Below are positions 32,841 to 41,974 of a stretch of DNA of 64,000 nucleotides, piece by piece (positions within the stretch are counted from its first letter, which is position 1; every line of letters starts with the position of its first letter). A program made the position numbers and the translations under genes. Source of the stretch: Candidatus Centipeda massiliensis (GTDB lineage Bacteria; Bacillota; Negativicutes; Selenomonadales; Selenomonadaceae); the NCBI RefSeq assembly GCF_900290285.1, contig NZ_LT985754.1:127877-191876 (forward strand). The letters run 5' to 3'. The notes under the pieces are model-generated. The model did not search any database. It was not told where the DNA came from and saw only the letters and a list, made by a program, of their open reading frames with translations.

Positions 32841-34787
32841 ATGGATAAGCTGAAGATGCACAGCAGGGACAACGTGGCGCAGAATATCGAGGCGGTGGGG
32901 CGGCTGTTCCCGAATGCGCTGACGGAGGTCATGCGGGACGGGAAGGTCGTGCAGGCGATTGACTTTGATGTGCTGCGGCAGGAGCTCGCGCGTGAGATCG
33001 TGGAGGGGCGTGAGGAGCGCTATGCCTTCACATGGCCGGACAAGCGGCAGGCGATCCTCGCAGCGAATGCGCCGATTGCGATGACGCTGCGCCCCGTCGT
33101 GGAGGACAGTGTCGGGCGGGATGGCACAGCGGGCGCGTTCGACAGTGAGAATCTCTACATCGAGGGGGATAATCTCGATGTGCTGAAGCTGCTTCAAGAG
33201 ACGTATCTCGGCAAGGTAAAGATGATCTATATCGATCCGCCGTACAATACCGGGAATGATGCCTTTGTGTACGATGATGATTTTGCGATGGAGAATGGGG
33301 ATTTCGTTGCGGCGAGTAAAGTCTACGATGAAGACGGGAATCGGACGTATGATTTTCGTGCGAACAATGGGAGCAACGGGCGCTTTCACACGGACTGGCT
33401 GAATATGATCTATCCGCGTCTCAGAGTAGCGAAGTCTTTGCTCGCGGATGATGGGGTTATCTTTATTAGTATTGATGACAGCGAGCAGGAGAATCTCAAG
33501 AAGGTTTGCAATGAGATTTTTGGAGAATACAATCTTGTTGCTGAGATACCATGGCAGTCAAGGGCTTCTGTGCAAAATGATACAGATTTCAGCATAAATC
33601 ATGAGTATATTTGTGTGTATGCTAAGAATAGGCGACAGGAAAATCGGAGGTTAAAGGAATCGAATTACACACAGTGGCATAAACGAGATAGTTTCGTTTG
33701 TAGACCCTTACCTCTTAATGCGGATAAATTTGACAATCCCGATCATGATCCTCGCGGAGCTTGGAAGGCAGATCCTTTTGACGCTCCCCATATTCGGCCG
33801 AATCTTACTTACCCTATCATAAACCCTAATACGGGTGATCAACACCTTCCACCGAGCGGGAGATGCTGGAGATTTTCTGAGCAGAAATTCTTCGAGGTAT
33901 TAGCAGAAAATCGTATTGTTTGGACGAACAATGGACAAGGGCGTCCTCAGCTCAAAGTATTCTATGAGGAGAAAAAGGAATTCGGGTCGATTGATAATTC
34001 ATGGTTTAGTGCAGATCGTGTTGGAACGTCCACCAATGGGACAAAAGAGTTAATAAAAATACTCGGAGGTGTTGTTTTTGATACTCCAAAACCGACATCG
34101 CTTCTCAGAAAGCTAATTACCCTAGCAAATGTAGGGAAAGAGGATATTATCCTCGACTTTTTCTCCGGCTCTTCCACCACCGCCCATGCCGTGATGCAGC
34201 TGAACGCCGAGGATGGAGGGTCTAGGAAGTTCATCATGGTGCAGTTGCCCGAGGTGACGGACGAGGGCGGTACGGCATATCGGGCGGGCTATCGGAATAT
34301 CTGCGAGATCGGCAAGGAGCGCATCCGCCGTGCGGGGGCGAAGATCGCGGCGGAGGTGGGCGAGAAGGCGGCAGGGCTTGACCTCGGGTTCCGTTGTCTG
34401 CGGCTCGATACGAGCAATATGACCGATGTCTACTATGCGCCCGATGCGGTGACGCAGGACGGGCTGTTCGCGCAGGTTGACAATGTCAAGGCAGATCGGA
34501 CGCCGGAGGATCTGCTCTTTCAGACGATGCTCGATCTCGGCATCCTGCTCTCGGCACCGATTACGGTAGAGGAGATCGCGGGGAAACGCGTCTTTAACGT
34601 TGCGGTCGGCTTTCTCCTCGCGTGCTTTGACCGTGATGTGACGGACGAGACGGTGACGGCAATCGCAAAGCGCAAGCCCTATTATGCGGTGTTCCGTGAT
34701 GCCTCGATGGCGGACGACTCTGCGCTGACGAACTTCGACCAGCTCTTTGCGGCATACAGCCCCGCAACGGTGCGGCGGGTGCTCTGA
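32841..34787 (+). CDS. mod: Type III restriction-modification methyltransferase (Mod)
   Basis: A 648-residue beta-class adenine-N6 methyltransferase. Motif IV DPPYNTGNDAFVYDDDF lies near residue 131 and motif I DFFSGSSTTAHAVMQLN near 439, the order typical of type III Mod. The stretch between (about residues 190-430) is the target recognition domain; its DNA (about 33.45-34.14 kb) is clearly more AT-rich than the conserved flanks, as if swapped in. Mod methylates one strand of a 5-6 bp site and gives specificity to Res. AGGTGTTAGG precedes ATG 32841. Res follows 295 bp downstream, separated by a family A element. No simple-sequence repeat indicating phase variation is seen. Confidence 0.92.
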   Translation: MDKLKMHSRDNVAQNIEAVGRLFPNALTEVMRDGKVVQAIDFDVLRQELAREIVEGREERYAFTWPDKRQAILAANAPIAMTLRPVVEDSVGRDGTAGAFDSENLYIEGDNLDVLKLLQETYLGKVKMIYIDPPYNTGNDAFVYDDDFAMENGDFVAASKVYDEDGNRTYDFRANNGSNGRFHTDWLNMIYPRLRVAKSLLADDGVIFISIDDSEQENLKKVCNEIFGEYNLVAEIPWQSRASVQNDTDFSINHEYICVYAKNRRQENRRLKESNYTQWHKRDSFVCRPLPLNADKFDNPDHDPRGAWKADPFDAPHIRPNLTYPIINPNTGDQHLPPSGRCWRFSEQKFFEVLAENRIVWTNNGQGRPQLKVFYEEKKEFGSIDNSWFSADRVGTSTNGTKELIKILGGVVFDTPKPTSLLRKLITLANVGKEDIILDFFSGSSTTAHAVMQLNAEDGGSRKFIMVQLPEVTDEGGTAYRAGYRNICEIGKERIRRAGAKIAAEVGEKAAGLDLGFRCLRLDTSNMTDVYYAPDAVTQDGLFAQVDNVKADRTPEDLLFQTMLDLGILLSAPITVEEIAGKRVFNVAVGFLLACFDRDVTDETVTAIAKRKPYYAVFRDASMADDSALTNFDQLFAAYSPATVRRVL

Positions 34788-34809
34788 TCTGTTGTTTTGA
34801 AATATTGAA

Positions 34810-34971
34810 GGAATCGCTGATAAAATGAAGTCCGTCAGATTGGCGCAGATTTTTTCGTCCGAACAAGGAGGCAAACCGGACGCATAGCCAGAGCTATGTG
34901 GAGGATTTGCCGACACAGTGTGGGCAAAAAAGATGCGCTAAGATGGCGCGGCTGAATTTATCAGTGCTTCC
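34810..34971 (+). repeat. Family A MITE-like element, copy A5, between mod and res (162 bp)
   Basis: Ends GGAATCGCTGATAAA and TTTATCAGTGCTTCC; flanked by TGAA on both sides (34806-34809 and 34972-34975). It separates the two subunit genes of the R-M system and could change their co-expression. Confidence 0.85.
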
Positions 34972-35081
34972 TGAACTATGCAAAAAGGCGAGATAGCAGG
35001 TCAGAAGACGAATCTCTGTATTTTTTTCGTTGACGTATTGCGATGCTGCGGAAAATCTTCACTTGGCAAGGATGATTTCTG

Positions 35082-38000
35082 ATGAAGTTTCACTTTACGG
35101 TGCAGCCGTACCAGACGGATGCGGTGGAGGCGGTTGTCCGTGTGTTCGAGGGGCAGCAGTATGCCGCGCGCACGACGTATCTGCGTGATGTTGGGACGGG
35201 CGTGGCGCAGGGGAATCTGCTATCGGTGCAGGAGAGTTATATGAATGCGCCCCTTCTCACGGCGGAGGCGGACGATGGCTTTTGCAATGAGGAGCTGCAT
35301 CTGACGCAGGGGGAGCTGCTTGCGAATATCCGAAGGGTGCAGAGTGCGCGCAATCTCCACCTCTCGGATACGCTCTCCGCGCCGCTCGGCGCGTGTGCGC
35401 TGGATGTGGAGATGGAGACGGGGACGGGCAAGACGTATGTCTATAGCAAGACGATGTTCGAGCTGAACCGCCGCTATGGCTGGAGCAAGTTCATCGTGGT
35501 GGTGCCGAGCATCGCCATCCGCGAGGGCGTAAAGAAGTCCTTCGAAATGACGGCGGAGCATTTCATGGAGCACTACGGGAGGAAGGCGCGGTTTTTCGTC
35601 TACAGCAGTGCGAATCTGAATCAGCTGGACGCGTTCTCGGCAGATGCGGGTCTCTCGGTGATGATCATCAATACGCAGGCGTTTGCCGCCTCGCTGAACG
35701 AGGAGAAGTCGGTGGAGGGGCGCGGCGGGAACAAGGAGGCGCGCATCATCTACTCGAAGCGCGACGCGTTCGGCTCGCGCCGTCCGATTGATGTGATCGC
35801 GGCGAACCGTCCGATCCTCATCCTCGATGAGCCGCAGAAGATGGGGAAGAAGGGCTCAGTGACGCAGAAGGCGCTCGCGCAGTTCGCCCCTCTCTTTACA
35901 CTGAACTATTCGGCGACGCACGCAGAGCATCACAATCTCGTCTATGTGCTGGATGCGGTGGATGCCTACAATGCGCGTCTGGTGAAAAAGATCGAGGTGA
36001 AGGGGTTCGAGGTGAAGAATCTGCCGGGGACGGGACACTATCTCTATCTCGCGGAGATTGTGCTCTCGCCGAAGGTGCCGCCGCGTGCGCGGATCGAGTT
36101 CGAGGTGGCGCAAAAGGGCGGGGTGCGGCGCACGCTGCGCATTGTTTCTAAGGGGGACAATCTCTGCCATCTCTCGGGCGGAATGGCGCAGTACGAGGGC
36201 TATGTGGTGGAGGACATCGACGCCGCCGCGGGGACGGTGCTTTTTCGGAACGGTACCGTGCTCCACACGGGGGATGTGCAGGGGGATGTGTCGGAGGCGG
36301 ATCTCCGGCGCGTGCAGATCCGTGAGACGATTGTCTCGCATTTTGAGAAGGAGCAGCGGCTTTTCGCACGCGGGATCAAGACGCTCTCGCTGTTCTTCAT
36401 CGACGAGGTGGCGAAGTACCGCCAGTACGATGCGGACGGAAATGCGGCGCTCGGGGAGTACGGGCGAATCTTCGAGGAGGAGTACCGCGCGGTGATGAAC
36501 GAAAACCGCGATATTTTCGACCCTGCGTATATGAAATATCTGGACGATGTGCCTGTAGAGAAGGTACACGCGGGGTATTTCAGCATTGACAAGAAGACGG
36601 GACGCGCGGTGGACAGCAGCGTGAAGCGCGGCTCGGATCTGTCAGATGACATCTCGGCGTACGATCTGATCCTGAAGGATAAGGAGCGGCTGCTCTCGTT
36701 CGATGAGCCGACGCGCGTGATCTTCTCCCACTCGGCACTGCGCGAGGGCTGGGACAACCCGAATGTGTTCCAGATCTGTACGCTGAAGCACGCGGCGAGT
36801 GTGACGGCAAAGCGGCAGGAGGTGGGACGAGGTCTGCGCCTCGCGGTCAATCAGGCGGGGCAGCGGATGGATCGGACGGTGCTGGGGGATGCGGTGCATG
36901 AGGTGAATGTGCTGACGGTGATCGCGAGCGAGAGCTATGCGGGATTCGTCGGTGATCTGCAAAAGCAGATGGAGGCGGAGCTGTACGATCGTCCGAAGAC
37001 AGTCACGGAGGCGTACTTCAAGGGGAAGACGGTGCAGACGGCGGACGGTACGGCGGTGGAGCTGGATGAGAAGGCGGCGCGGGCGGTCTATAAATATCTC
37101 CTGCACCATGACTATATCGACGATGATGGGCATGTGACGGAGGGCTATCGTACGGCACTTGCGGCAGGGACGCTTGCACCGCTGCCCGAGATGCTCGCGC
37201 CCATGACGGAGGGGGTACACCGTCTCGTGCAGGCAATCTATGACGAGCGTGTGCTGCGCACGATGATTTCGGATGCGGGGGCGACGAAGACACCGGAGAA
37301 TAAGCTGAACGAGCGATTTTATCGGAAAGAGTTTCAGGAACTCTGGAAGAGGATCAATCACAAGTACGCCTATACGGTCTCCTTTGACACGCGCGAACTC
37401 ATACGAGCCGCCATCGATCATATCAACGCCGAGCTGCGTGTCAGCCGCCTCCAATATACGATTACCTACGGCGGTCAGCAAACGAATCTGGATGCACAGA
37501 TGGTGGCAAATGGCACGAGTTTCGGCTATGGGAAAAGTCGGACGCGCACGCTGAAACGCGCACAGGGGTCTGCGGTGATGTATGATCTCATCGGGCGTAT
37601 TGCAGCGGGGACGACGCTCACGCGGCGCACGGTGGCGGAGATTTTGCAGGGGATTAAGGCCGAGGTGTTTGCAAGCTACCGCTGCAATCCTGAGGAGTTT
37701 ATCCGCACCGTGACGCGGCTCATCCTTGAGCAGAAGGCGACGCGCATCGTCGATCACATCGAGTACAATACGATCGAGGGCAGCTATGACACGAATATCT
37801 TTGCGACGGAAAAGTGCCCCTACACCGAGGCGTACGAGGCGGAGAAGGCAATCCAGAACTATGTGTTCACGGACGGCAACGTGGAGAGGAAATTTGCCCA
37901 GGAGCTCGACGGCGGGAACGAGGTGCTGATCTATGCGAAACTGCCGCGAGGGTTCGCCATCCCGACGCCGGTCGGAAGCTATGCGCCGGACTGGGCAATC

Positions 38001-38198
38001 GTGTTTCGCGAGGGGAAGGTGCGTCACATCTACTTCGTCGCGGAGACGAAGGGAACGCTGTCCTCGCTCCAGCTTCGTCCGATGGAGGAGGCAAAAATAG
38101 CGTGTGCGAAGAAGCTTTTTGAAAAGCTGCATCGTGACTGCGTGATCTACGAGCATGTGAATGATTTCCAGACGCTGCTCAACCGCGTGATGACGTGA
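35082..38198 (+). CDS. res: Type III restriction enzyme subunit (Res)
   Basis: A 1038-residue protein. The SF2 helicase part has Walker A METGTGKTYVYSKTMFEL near residue 110, the type III DEPQ box LILDEPQKMG near 248, the SAT-like FTLNYSATHAEHHN, and RQEVGRGLRLAVNQAGQR (motif VI) near 580. The C-terminal endonuclease has YAPDWAIVF near residue 967 followed by YFVAETKGT near 985, the PD...ExK catalytic pattern of Res proteins. It translocates or slides on DNA and cuts when two head-to-head unmethylated sites are present. Length and motifs look intact. The ATG at 35082 has only a weak SD (AAGGATG). A family A insertion lies upstream, so a separate promoter may be needed. Confidence 0.92.
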   Translation: MKFHFTVQPYQTDAVEAVVRVFEGQQYAARTTYLRDVGTGVAQGNLLSVQESYMNAPLLTAEADDGFCNEELHLTQGELLANIRRVQSARNLHLSDTLSAPLGACALDVEMETGTGKTYVYSKTMFELNRRYGWSKFIVVVPSIAIREGVKKSFEMTAEHFMEHYGRKARFFVYSSANLNQLDAFSADAGLSVMIINTQAFAASLNEEKSVEGRGGNKEARIIYSKRDAFGSRRPIDVIAANRPILILDEPQKMGKKGSVTQKALAQFAPLFTLNYSATHAEHHNLVYVLDAVDAYNARLVKKIEVKGFEVKNLPGTGHYLYLAEIVLSPKVPPRARIEFEVAQKGGVRRTLRIVSKGDNLCHLSGGMAQYEGYVVEDIDAAAGTVLFRNGTVLHTGDVQGDVSEADLRRVQIRETIVSHFEKEQRLFARGIKTLSLFFIDEVAKYRQYDADGNAALGEYGRIFEEEYRAVMNENRDIFDPAYMKYLDDVPVEKVHAGYFSIDKKTGRAVDSSVKRGSDLSDDISAYDLILKDKERLLSFDEPTRVIFSHSALREGWDNPNVFQICTLKHAASVTAKRQEVGRGLRLAVNQAGQRMDRTVLGDAVHEVNVLTVIASESYAGFVGDLQKQMEAELYDRPKTVTEAYFKGKTVQTADGTAVELDEKAARAVYKYLLHHDYIDDDGHVTEGYRTALAAGTLAPLPEMLAPMTEGVHRLVQAIYDERVLRTMISDAGATKTPENKLNERFYRKEFQELWKRINHKYAYTVSFDTRELIRAAIDHINAELRVSRLQYTITYGGQQTNLDAQMVANGTSFGYGKSRTRTLKRAQGSAVMYDLIGRIAAGTTLTRRTVAEILQGIKAEVFASYRCNPEEFIRTVTRLILEQKATRIVDHIEYNTIEGSYDTNIFATEKCPYTEAYEAEKAIQNYVFTDGNVERKFAQELDGGNEVLIYAKLPRGFAIPTPVGSYAPDWAIVFREGKVRHIYFVAETKGTLSSLQLRPMEEAKIACAKKLFEKLHRDCVIYEHVNDFQTLLNRVMT

Positions 38199-38295
38199 GG
38201 TGCGCCGCAGCGTTGCTGCGTGCGGTGCTATAACGGAGGACATGGAACATACGCCATGCACGGCAAATTTGCATAAGTTGTGAGGAGGATTTTAC

Positions 38296-38706
38296 ATGAG
38301 AAAGTTTCATCATTTCTTAGTGGTTACAGTATTTATGCTCTGTCTCGTTCCGCAGACCTGTCTTGCCATCATGTACGCAAACGGAGATGCGAACTATCCG
38401 ATATGGAACACGGGCAATCGGGGCGGCTCCGCGTTTGATCTCTCCTCGTGCGTCATCACGCAGGATACGGAGTCCGAACTTGTCATCTGCGCGTTCAACT
38501 ACGGTCTGACCTACACGGGCGGCGACGGGCACACCTATGAGAACGGCACACTTGAATCGAGGGGCTACGTGTACTTTGCCGAAGACAAGCTGTCAGGAAC
38601 GGCGTCTGTCCTCGCAACGACCATGCGTCAGCCAATGAAAGTTCTCCCCAATAGCCCGGAGCGGGAGGCACTTGATCTGATGAAACGTCAGGTGGGGAAA
38701 ATGTGA
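38296..38706 (+). CDS. Small secreted protein of unknown function
   Basis: A 136-residue protein with a clear signal peptide (KFHHFLVVTVFMLCLVPQT, cleavage near CLA-IMYA). The mature part is about 110 residues, with two Cys-containing strands (FDLSSCVITQDT, ELVICAFNYG), so a disulfide is possible, and a YVYFAEDKL stretch. I do not recognise a family. GAGGAGG lies before ATG 38296. It is followed at 38794 by another exported protein of unknown function, so both may belong to one cell-surface unit. Confidence 0.65.
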   Translation: MRKFHHFLVVTVFMLCLVPQTCLAIMYANGDANYPIWNTGNRGGSAFDLSSCVITQDTESELVICAFNYGLTYTGGDGHTYENGTLESRGYVYFAEDKLSGTASVLATTMRQPMKVLPNSPEREALDLMKRQVGKM

Positions 38707-38793
38707 GCGGACGGGGCTTTACCGTCTCGCTATGGTAAAATCAAATTTTGATACTGAGAGGGAGAGAGAATTATGATAGAGAGGGAGATCACA

Positions 38794-39564
38794 ATGATCG
38801 TACAGAGACGATTTTTATGCACCATTCTCTTTGCCGCAGTCCTGCTCATCGGACTCTTTGCCCCACAGCCCGCCCATGCCGCACAGATGGAGCAGCAGTA
38901 TGTGACGAAGGTGTTGAACCTGATGGAGGGCGACTGGTACGATGCGGACGGCAACCGTGTCCTTGAGATCGGGGGCGGCTATATCAACGGCTGCCGTGTG
39001 CTTGCTGCGTATGACTTTGCGGGAGCGAGTTCGCACGGTGCGGGGCAGTTTGACATCCTTGAGAGCACGGGCAGCCGTAGTCTCTATCTCACATGGGACA
39101 TTCGCCATGCGGACACGGACAGCATCAAGCTGAACGACCATCAGATGCTGCACCGCACGGCAAAGCCCCCATTCAACGAATCGATTGCGGGCATCCACCT
39201 CGGCATGACCGCGGCAGAGGTGACGGCGACTCTCGGCACCCCTCCACAGGTGCTGAATTTGAGCCCATACGTGAATACGCACGGGTGGTACTACCCCGAT
39301 CTGCGCATTGCCGTCACATTTGACGCGGATACCGTCGACCGCATCCTCCTGCTGAAGGGCAGCCGCGCGGTACTGGAGCGCTCGGGACTGAACTGCGAGA
39401 ACGCGCCGTACGAGTTCGCACAGGCGTATCAGATGAAGCGCGTCCCCAAAATAAACTATGATGATCGATACTCAGGCAGTGGATGCTATGGCATCGGCGG
39501 CGAGGAATACCTCTCCTTCGGCAACCGCATGGAGTACGTCATGCTGAGTAAGTATTGGAACTAG
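38794..39564 (+). CDS. Exported protein of unknown function
   Basis: A 256-residue protein with a signal peptide (LCTILFAAVLLIGLFAPQ, cleavage near AHA-AQ). The mature region starts with VLNLMEGDWYDADGNRVLEI, a lipocalin/DUF-like opening strand, and contains IAGIHLGMTAAEVTATLGTPP, a pattern seen in BamE/SmpA-like and small outer-membrane assembly proteins, then YYPDLRIAVTFDADTVDRI. This could mean a two-domain periplasmic protein with a BamE-like module; the assignment is tentative. Start: ATG 38794 has GGGAG upstream; an in-frame ATG at 38773 also has a purine-rich leader. The TAG stop belongs to the CTAG target next to family A copy A6. Confidence 0.6.
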   Translation: MIVQRRFLCTILFAAVLLIGLFAPQPAHAAQMEQQYVTKVLNLMEGDWYDADGNRVLEIGGGYINGCRVLAAYDFAGASSHGAGQFDILESTGSRSLYLTWDIRHADTDSIKLNDHQMLHRTAKPPFNESIAGIHLGMTAAEVTATLGTPPQVLNLSPYVNTHGWYYPDLRIAVTFDADTVDRILLLKGSRAVLERSGLNCENAPYEFAQAYQMKRVPKINYDDRYSGSGCYGIGGEEYLSFGNRMEYVMLSKYWN

Positions 39565-39721
39565 GGAATCACTGATAAAATAGACCCTCAGATTGGCGCA
39601 GATTCTATCCTGTCAAGGAGACAAACCGGGCGCATAGCAAAGGCTATGTGGAGGATTTTCCGCCAAAGTGCGGGCGAAAAAGATGCGCTAAGCCGGCAAG
39701 ACGGAATTTATCGGTGCTTCC
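39565..39721 (+). repeat. Family A MITE-like element, copy A6 (157 bp, no target duplication)
   Basis: Left end GGAATCACTGATAAA after CTAG; right end TTTATCGGTGCTTCC followed by GAAA, so the direct repeat is absent. Internal sequence has several changes from the consensus. It is probably an older copy. Confidence 0.8.
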
Positions 39722-39828
39722 GAAAGCCATTGTTGAACTCCCACATAAAAATCCCGTCGCGTTCGGTATGCTCCGAATGCGGCGGGACTTTGTGTGTATG
39801 GATATTATTTCCCCTGCACGTCTCTTAG

Positions 39829-39990
39829 GGAATCGCTGATAAAATGAAGTCCGTCAGATTGGCGTAGATTTTTTCGTCCGAACAAGGAGGCAAACCGGAC
39901 GCATAGCCAAAGCTATGTGGAGGATTTGCCGACACAGTGCGGGCAAAAAAGATGCGCTAAGATGGCGCGGCTGAATTTATCAGTGCTTCC
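39829..39990 (+). repeat. Family A MITE-like element, copy A7, at the 3' end of the MFS gene (162 bp)
   Basis: Consensus ends flanked by TTAG (39825-39828 and 39991-39994). It lies over the end of the minus-strand MFS gene and supplies its present stop codon. Confidence 0.87.
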
Positions 39991-41137
39991 TTAGATAGAC
40001 ATAGCGGCAGAGCAGAGCTGCAGCGCCGGCAATCGCCGCGCCGATGTAGCCAATGTGGGCGAGGTGTCCGCCGTCTGCAGCGAGCGCACCGAGGTAGGTG
40101 CCGCTGCCAATGCCGAGGTTGAAGATGCCGGAGAAGATCGACATCGCGACGGTGGTCGCTGTCGGCGGAACGAGCCGCAGGATCTCCGCCTGGAACATGA
40201 GGTTGTAGATGGTCGCCGCCGTCCCCGCCACGATGCAGAGGAGCAGCATGGTCGGGAGCGAGAGCGCCGCCGCCTGCCAGAGGAGGAGCGCCCCGCTCAC
40301 GATGACGAGCACCCTGCGCAGCAGCGCAAAGCGATGTCGTCCGTAGGTACGCGAGAAGATGAAGCTCGCGAGGAGACCGCTGACACCGAGCAGCATAAGT
40401 GCAAGTGTGATCGTCTCCGGCGAGAATGCAGCGACGCTGTGCAGGAACGGCTCGATGTAGCTGTATACGGTAAAATATGCCGTTGCGAACAGCGCCGTCA
40501 TCACGTAGATGCACGCGATCTCCCGCCGACGGATGAGCGTAGGCAGATCGTGAAGGGCAAATGCCCCCTTGGGAGGACGCTGCGGCAGGAGAAGGGCGAG
40601 ATAGACGAGCGTGATCGCAGCGACCGCCGCCAGCAGCAGGAAGGTCATGCGCCAGCCCGCCGCAAGTCCGACGATACGCCCGAGCGGCAGACCGAAGATC
40701 ATCGCGACGGAGCTGCCCGTCACGATCATGCCGAGCGCCATGGACTGATGAACGTGCGTCACGAGGCGCACGGCAAGCGGCGCCGCAATCGACCAGAAAA
40801 TCGCGTGCGCACACGCGACGATGATGCGCGCCCCGAGCAGCATGGGGTAGCTCGTCGCGAGTCCGGCGGCGAGCTGTCCTGCGGCAAAGAGCCCCACCAT
40901 CAGCAGCATGAGCCGCTTCAGCTCCATGCGGCAGGTGAGCAGCATGAGGGGCAGCGACAGCAGTGCGACCACCCACGCATAGAGAGTGATCATCCCACTC
41001 GCCTGCGCCGCCGTCATGGAAAATGAGTCGGAGATGTCGATGAGCAGGGCGATCGGTATGAACTCGGACGTGTTAAAGACAAATGTAGCGATTGTGATGC
41101 CAAACAGCGCCATATATTGACGCAGTGGAATTCTCAT
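39980..41137 (-). CDS. MFS sugar/drug efflux transporter (AraJ/YdhP-like), 3' end altered by a MITE
   Basis: A 385-residue, 12-helix major facilitator. Start IPLRQYMALFGITIATFVFNTSEFIPIALL is typical of the AraJ/NepI/YdhP efflux group; the A-like motif appears as FAAGQLAAGLATSYPMLLGARI. It would export sugars or drugs by proton antiport. The gene now ends ...YVYLRKH-stop, where the last codons and TGA lie in the terminal repeat of family A copy A7. If the element and one TTAG are removed, the frame instead reads ...YVYLRDVQGK-stop. Only the last few cytoplasmic residues are changed, so function is probably kept. ATG 41137 is preceded by a purine-rich stretch (GGGGGC). Confidence 0.85.
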   Translation of the reverse strand: MRIPLRQYMALFGITIATFVFNTSEFIPIALLIDISDSFSMTAAQASGMITLYAWVVALLSLPLMLLTCRMELKRLMLLMVGLFAAGQLAAGLATSYPMLLGARIIVACAHAIFWSIAAPLAVRLVTHVHQSMALGMIVTGSSVAMIFGLPLGRIVGLAAGWRMTFLLLAAVAAITLVYLALLLPQRPPKGAFALHDLPTLIRRREIACIYVMTALFATAYFTVYSYIEPFLHSVAAFSPETITLALMLLGVSGLLASFIFSRTYGRHRFALLRRVLVIVSGALLLWQAAALSLPTMLLLCIVAGTAATIYNLMFQAEILRLVPPTATTVAMSIFSGIFNLGIGSGTYLGALAADGGHLAHIGYIGAAIAGAAALLCRYVYLRKH

Positions 41138-41239
41138 AGTAAGCCCCCTATTCGTGTAGATACGTTTCCCTATTGTACGAAAAAAAGGGGCAAATGCAAG
41201 TAGAAAGTGTAGTCGAAAAATTTGCTTGACGGCGCTCCG

Positions 41240-41863
41240 TTATGCCGCTTCTTTTTCCTCGTTCTCATCCGGCTCACTGAGGAACGGTGCTGCTGCGTTC
41301 ATGAGGTTCACAATGCGGTCGGGGAGCTTGTACTGGATGCCGCCGCCCGTGCGTCCGAACCACGGGGCGATCTTCCCCTTCTCGACATGCTCGATGGGAC
41401 GCTCGACGCAGTAGACGTGAAAGTCCCCCTCGCGCGTCGTGCTCGGCAGTGCCCGCTGCTCGAACGTCGTGCCGTCGGGGGAGACGTAGCGTCCCGTCGG
41501 CGCACCGTAGCGCGTCAGCACATCACCCGCAGGAAGCGTGACCGTCACGATCACGCCAACCGCACCGTCGTTGCTCGGGTAGATCGGGCGCCCGTCGTCG
41601 GCGTAAAAACGCGCCTCGCCCGTCCTGCCCGGCGTGTACGGTACGCCCTGCGCTGCGGCAAGCTCTGCGATAAATTCATCCGTCGGCGGGGCGAAGTTGT
41701 AGTACATCTGCCAGTAGCGCGGTGCTGCCTGTCCCTCCTGTGCCGCAGCAGCCGCTGGCACGCCGATGGCGAGTGGCGCATCGGAGACAGACGGTGCACC
41801 GAGAAGGGCGCTCAGCGCAAAGAGTGCGGCGGCAATCAGGCGCATGGGGGATAGGATCTGCAT
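41240..41863 (-). CDS. Secreted TNT-domain (DUF4237) NAD glycohydrolase-like protein
   Basis: A 207-residue exported protein. The signal peptide covers residues 1-38 (MRLIAAALFALSALLGA...). The rest is a TNT domain, as in the tuberculosis necrotizing toxin: YWQMYYNFAPPTDEF, LPAGDVLTRYGAPTGRYVS, PDGTTFEQRALPSTT, FHVYCVERPIEHVEKGKIAPWFGRTGGGIQY with the conserved Arg, Phe-Glu-Gln-Arg and Gly-Gly-Gly-Ile-Gln. TNT enzymes destroy NAD. Here it is a bare domain with a Sec signal and no delivery module. ATG 41863 has GGAG eight bases upstream. No IFT-like immunity gene is evident next to it. It may act in the periplasm or outside, or in NAD scavenging together with the e(P4)-type phosphatase at 25554. 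Confidence 0.82.
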   Translation of the reverse strand: MQILSPMRLIAAALFALSALLGAPSVSDAPLAIGVPAAAAAQEGQAAPRYWQMYYNFAPPTDEFIAELAAAQGVPYTPGRTGEARFYADDGRPIYPSNDGAVGVIVTVTLPAGDVLTRYGAPTGRYVSPDGTTFEQRALPSTTREGDFHVYCVERPIEHVEKGKIAPWFGRTGGGIQYKLPDRIVNLMNAAAPFLSEPDENEEKEAA

Positions 41864-41974
41864 GGAAATCGCTCCTTTCAGGATATTCACACAATTCGAT
41901 GACCCTATCATATAATGAAATGCGAAAAAAGGCAATGAAAAAGCGGGGGCTATGGCAAGTGCTACAGATTCGCG

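Noticed and set aside
32841..34787. Phase-variable Mod (phasevarion)
   Set aside because: No homopolymer or short tandem repeat tract that would allow slippage was seen in or before mod.
39646..39839. Overlapping 60-63 residue ORFs between copies A6 and A7
   Set aside because: They run through MITE sequence in two frames, have no ribosome binding site and no coherent protein pattern.
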